DNA of 64,000 nt from Stackebrandtia albiflava (GTDB lineage: Bacteria; Actinomycetota; Actinomycetes; Mycobacteriales; Micromonosporaceae): positions 128,359-192,358 of the forward strand of contig NZ_VLLL01000005.1 in assembly GCF_007994225.1 (NCBI RefSeq), written 5' to 3'. Below are positions 62,445-64,000 of the stretch, piece after piece. The notes under the pieces were generated by a model. The model searched no databases. It worked only from the letters and a program-made list of their open reading frames with translations, and was not told where the DNA came from. The position numbers were made by a program, and so were the translations under genes. Position 1 is the stretch's first letter; each line of letters begins with the position of its first letter.

Positions 62445-64000
62445 TGTCCAAGACGGTCACACCCGAGCGGATCACCGCACTCGTCGAGGCGCGGGACGTC
62501 GAGGGCCTGTACGAGGCGTTCGCACAGCTCGCCGCACACCGGTCACTGTTCTGGCTCACCGGGGAGGCCCCGCACGTCGCGGCGCTCGACGCCCTGCCCG
62601 CCGACGAACGCAAGGCGCTCGGCGACCGCCTGCACGGCAGCACCAGGTACGGCCGGTCCCGCCCGTGGCTGGTGAAGGCGCGGCTGCGCAACCTGTGCGA
62701 ACTGCTGCGGCTGCGTCACCGGGACCAGGGCGTCACCGACCGGCACCGAAAGCTCATGACGGAGGCGGCCGGTATGTGGGCGTGCTGGCCGGCGATACGG
62801 CTCCAGGACGCGCTGGAACGGTATCGCGCCGCAGGCGAACCCGTGGACCCACGTGTCGTCGCGACGGCGCGCCGGACGGCCTCGTCGGGCGACGAGAGTG
62901 ACCAGTTCCGGCTTTTCATGGCTACTTGGAGGGAACCCGTGCTCAACCCCGGTGAGGTCTGGTCCGACGAGGTCATCGCGGATCTGAAGTCCCTGCCACC
63001 CGCGTGGACCGACCTGGTCTTCCACGCCGCCACCGTCAGCGGCTCCAAACCGACCCGCAAGTGGCTGACGGAGGCGGAACGCCTCGTCGCGGCGGTCGGC
63101 CCCGGCGAGGAGACGGTGGAGCGGATCGGTCGATGGCTGGCGTTGGTCGGCGCGGGCCGTAGTGAGGCGACGACGATAGACGCCCAGTACTACGTCGACC
63201 ACATCGACTCCTACAACTCCGAGGTCGCCCGGGGTCTCGCGTGGACGCTGGGCCTCCTGCCGGGTACCGCGGAGTCGGCGCGCGTTCTGGGCGCGACGGT
63301 GGAGGCGATGCTGCGGAAGGTGCCCGGCGTCGGACCGTACTCCCCGAAGATCGCCAACGCGGCGGTGTACGCGCTGGCCGCCGCCGACGGCGAACACGCG
63401 CTGGCGCAACTGGCGCGGCTGGCGTCGACGGTCAAGTTCAAGGGCACCCTGAAGGTCATCGGCAACCAACTCGACGCCAAGGCCGAAGCCCTGGGCATCA
63501 CCCGCGACGAGATCGAGGAGATGTCCGTCCCGGGCTACGGGATGACGGAGGTCGGTCGGCTCGACCGCGAGCTGGGCGACTGCCGCGCCATACTCACCGT
63601 CACCGACGCGCCCCGCCTCACCTGGGTGAACGCCGCCGGCAAGACGGTGAAGACCGCGCCCGCCGCCGTCCGCCGCGACCACGCCGAGTCCGTGAAGGAA
63701 CTGAAGGGCCTCGTCAAGGACGTTTCCAAGATGCTCACCGCCCAGTCCGAACGACTCGACCGGCAGTTCCTCGCCTGCCGGACGTGGCGGGGCGAGACGT
63801 GGCGACGCCGGTACGCCGAGCATCCGCTGCTGGGCGTCCTCGCCCGGCGGCTCATCTGGCGGGCCGGCGACGTGGCCTTCGGCTTCGCCGAGGACGCCTG
63901 GCGCGACGTCGACGGTGAGCCGGTCGAGGTCGCCGACACCGACGAGGTGACGTTGTGGCACCCGATCGGGCGGGAGATCGACGAGATCATCGCCTGGCGC
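62444..64000 (+). CDS. DUF4132-domain protein, truncated by the window edge
   Basis: The frame from ATG 62444 is open for all 519 codons to the window end; the stop is outside. The visible part is mostly helical, with MLRKVPGVGPYSPKIANAAVYAL and VKFKGTLKVIGNQLDAKAEAL near residues 290-345. The end shows the DUF4132 pattern: RRLIWRAGDVAFGFAEDAWRDVDGEPVE and LWHPIGREI. DUF4132 (the MolR-like family) has no settled function. It is coupled to the small gene before it. Confidence 0.8.
   Translation, partial: MSKTVTPERITALVEARDVEGLYEAFAQLAAHRSLFWLTGEAPHVAALDALPADERKALGDRLHGSTRYGRSRPWLVKARLRNLCELLRLRHRDQGVTDRHRKLMTEAAGMWACWPAIRLQDALERYRAAGEPVDPRVVATARRTASSGDESDQFRLFMATWREPVLNPGEVWSDEVIADLKSLPPAWTDLVFHAATVSGSKPTRKWLTEAERLVAAVGPGEETVERIGRWLALVGAGRSEATTIDAQYYVDHIDSYNSEVARGLAWTLGLLPGTAESARVLGATVEAMLRKVPGVGPYSPKIANAAVYALAAADGEHALAQLARLASTVKFKGTLKVIGNQLDAKAEALGITRDEIEEMSVPGYGMTEVGRLDRELGDCRAILTVTDAPRLTWVNAAGKTVKTAPAAVRRDHAESVKELKGLVKDVSKMLTAQSERLDRQFLACRTWRGETWRRRYAEHPLLGVLARRLIWRAGDVAFGFAEDAWRDVDGEPVEVADTDEVTLWHPIGREIDEIIAWR

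Overview
The window is about 70% G+C, almost fully coding, uses many GTG starts and has few poly-T tracts. It carries the actinobacterial order tig-clpP1-clpP2-clpX, an AfsR/SARP regulator, a snapalysin, a giant NAD-specific glutamate dehydrogenase and several Tat-secreted enzymes. This points to a chromosomal segment of a filamentous actinomycete. A Micromonospora- or Glycomyces/Stackebrandtia-like organism is my guess from style only. I see no tRNA, rRNA, CRISPR array, phage or insertion sequence, and codon use looks even throughout.

Layout: 0-7 kb holds a secreted NamZ-like muramidase, then trigger factor and the ClpP1/ClpP2/ClpX protease module. The clp genes are preceded by a long hairpin and three ClgR-type operator matches. 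7-13.5 kb holds a divergent GNAT/GMC-oxidoreductase pair and an FtsX-type ABC exporter operon with two ATPases. 13.8-21 kb holds a class C PBP4 carboxypeptidase, a secreted SxxK hydrolase with altered motifs, an isoaspartyl methyltransferase and a B12-domain-less acyl-CoA mutase. 21-26.5 kb holds a lipoprotein divergent from an AfsR-like regulator. 27-31.5 kb holds a snapalysin, an ABC-2 exporter and a NarL-type two-component system. 31.5-38.7 kb holds a 1510-residue TPR membrane protein, a 455-bp repeat-filled gap, a small helical protein, a thioredoxin-TPR (CnoX-like) protein and an arginase-fold protein. 39-43.9 kb is the glutamate dehydrogenase. 44-50.5 kb is a cell-wall turnover block: two secreted amidases sharing a C-terminal golvesin-like domain, a NagZ-type hexosaminidase and a ROK regulator. 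50.5-60 kb is a run of regulator-plus-enzyme pairs (GntR/amidohydrolase/SMR, GNAT/MFS, ROK/GH5 cellulase, TetR/RidA). 61-64 kb holds a streptogrisin-like pseudoprotease and a DUF4132 gene pair cut by the window edge.

Two themes run through it. One is peptidoglycan metabolism: NamZ, NagZ, two amidases, PBP4 and an SxxK hydrolase could together trim and recycle wall fragments. The other is A+T-rich promoter elements around ATCGATA in front of genes for secreted or wall-related products, which suggests shared control. The least explained features are the inverted cluster of GCTTGGTCCCCGCC repeats at 36.1-36.4 kb next to the giant TPR gene, and the S1E pseudoprotease in which all three catalytic residues are replaced.
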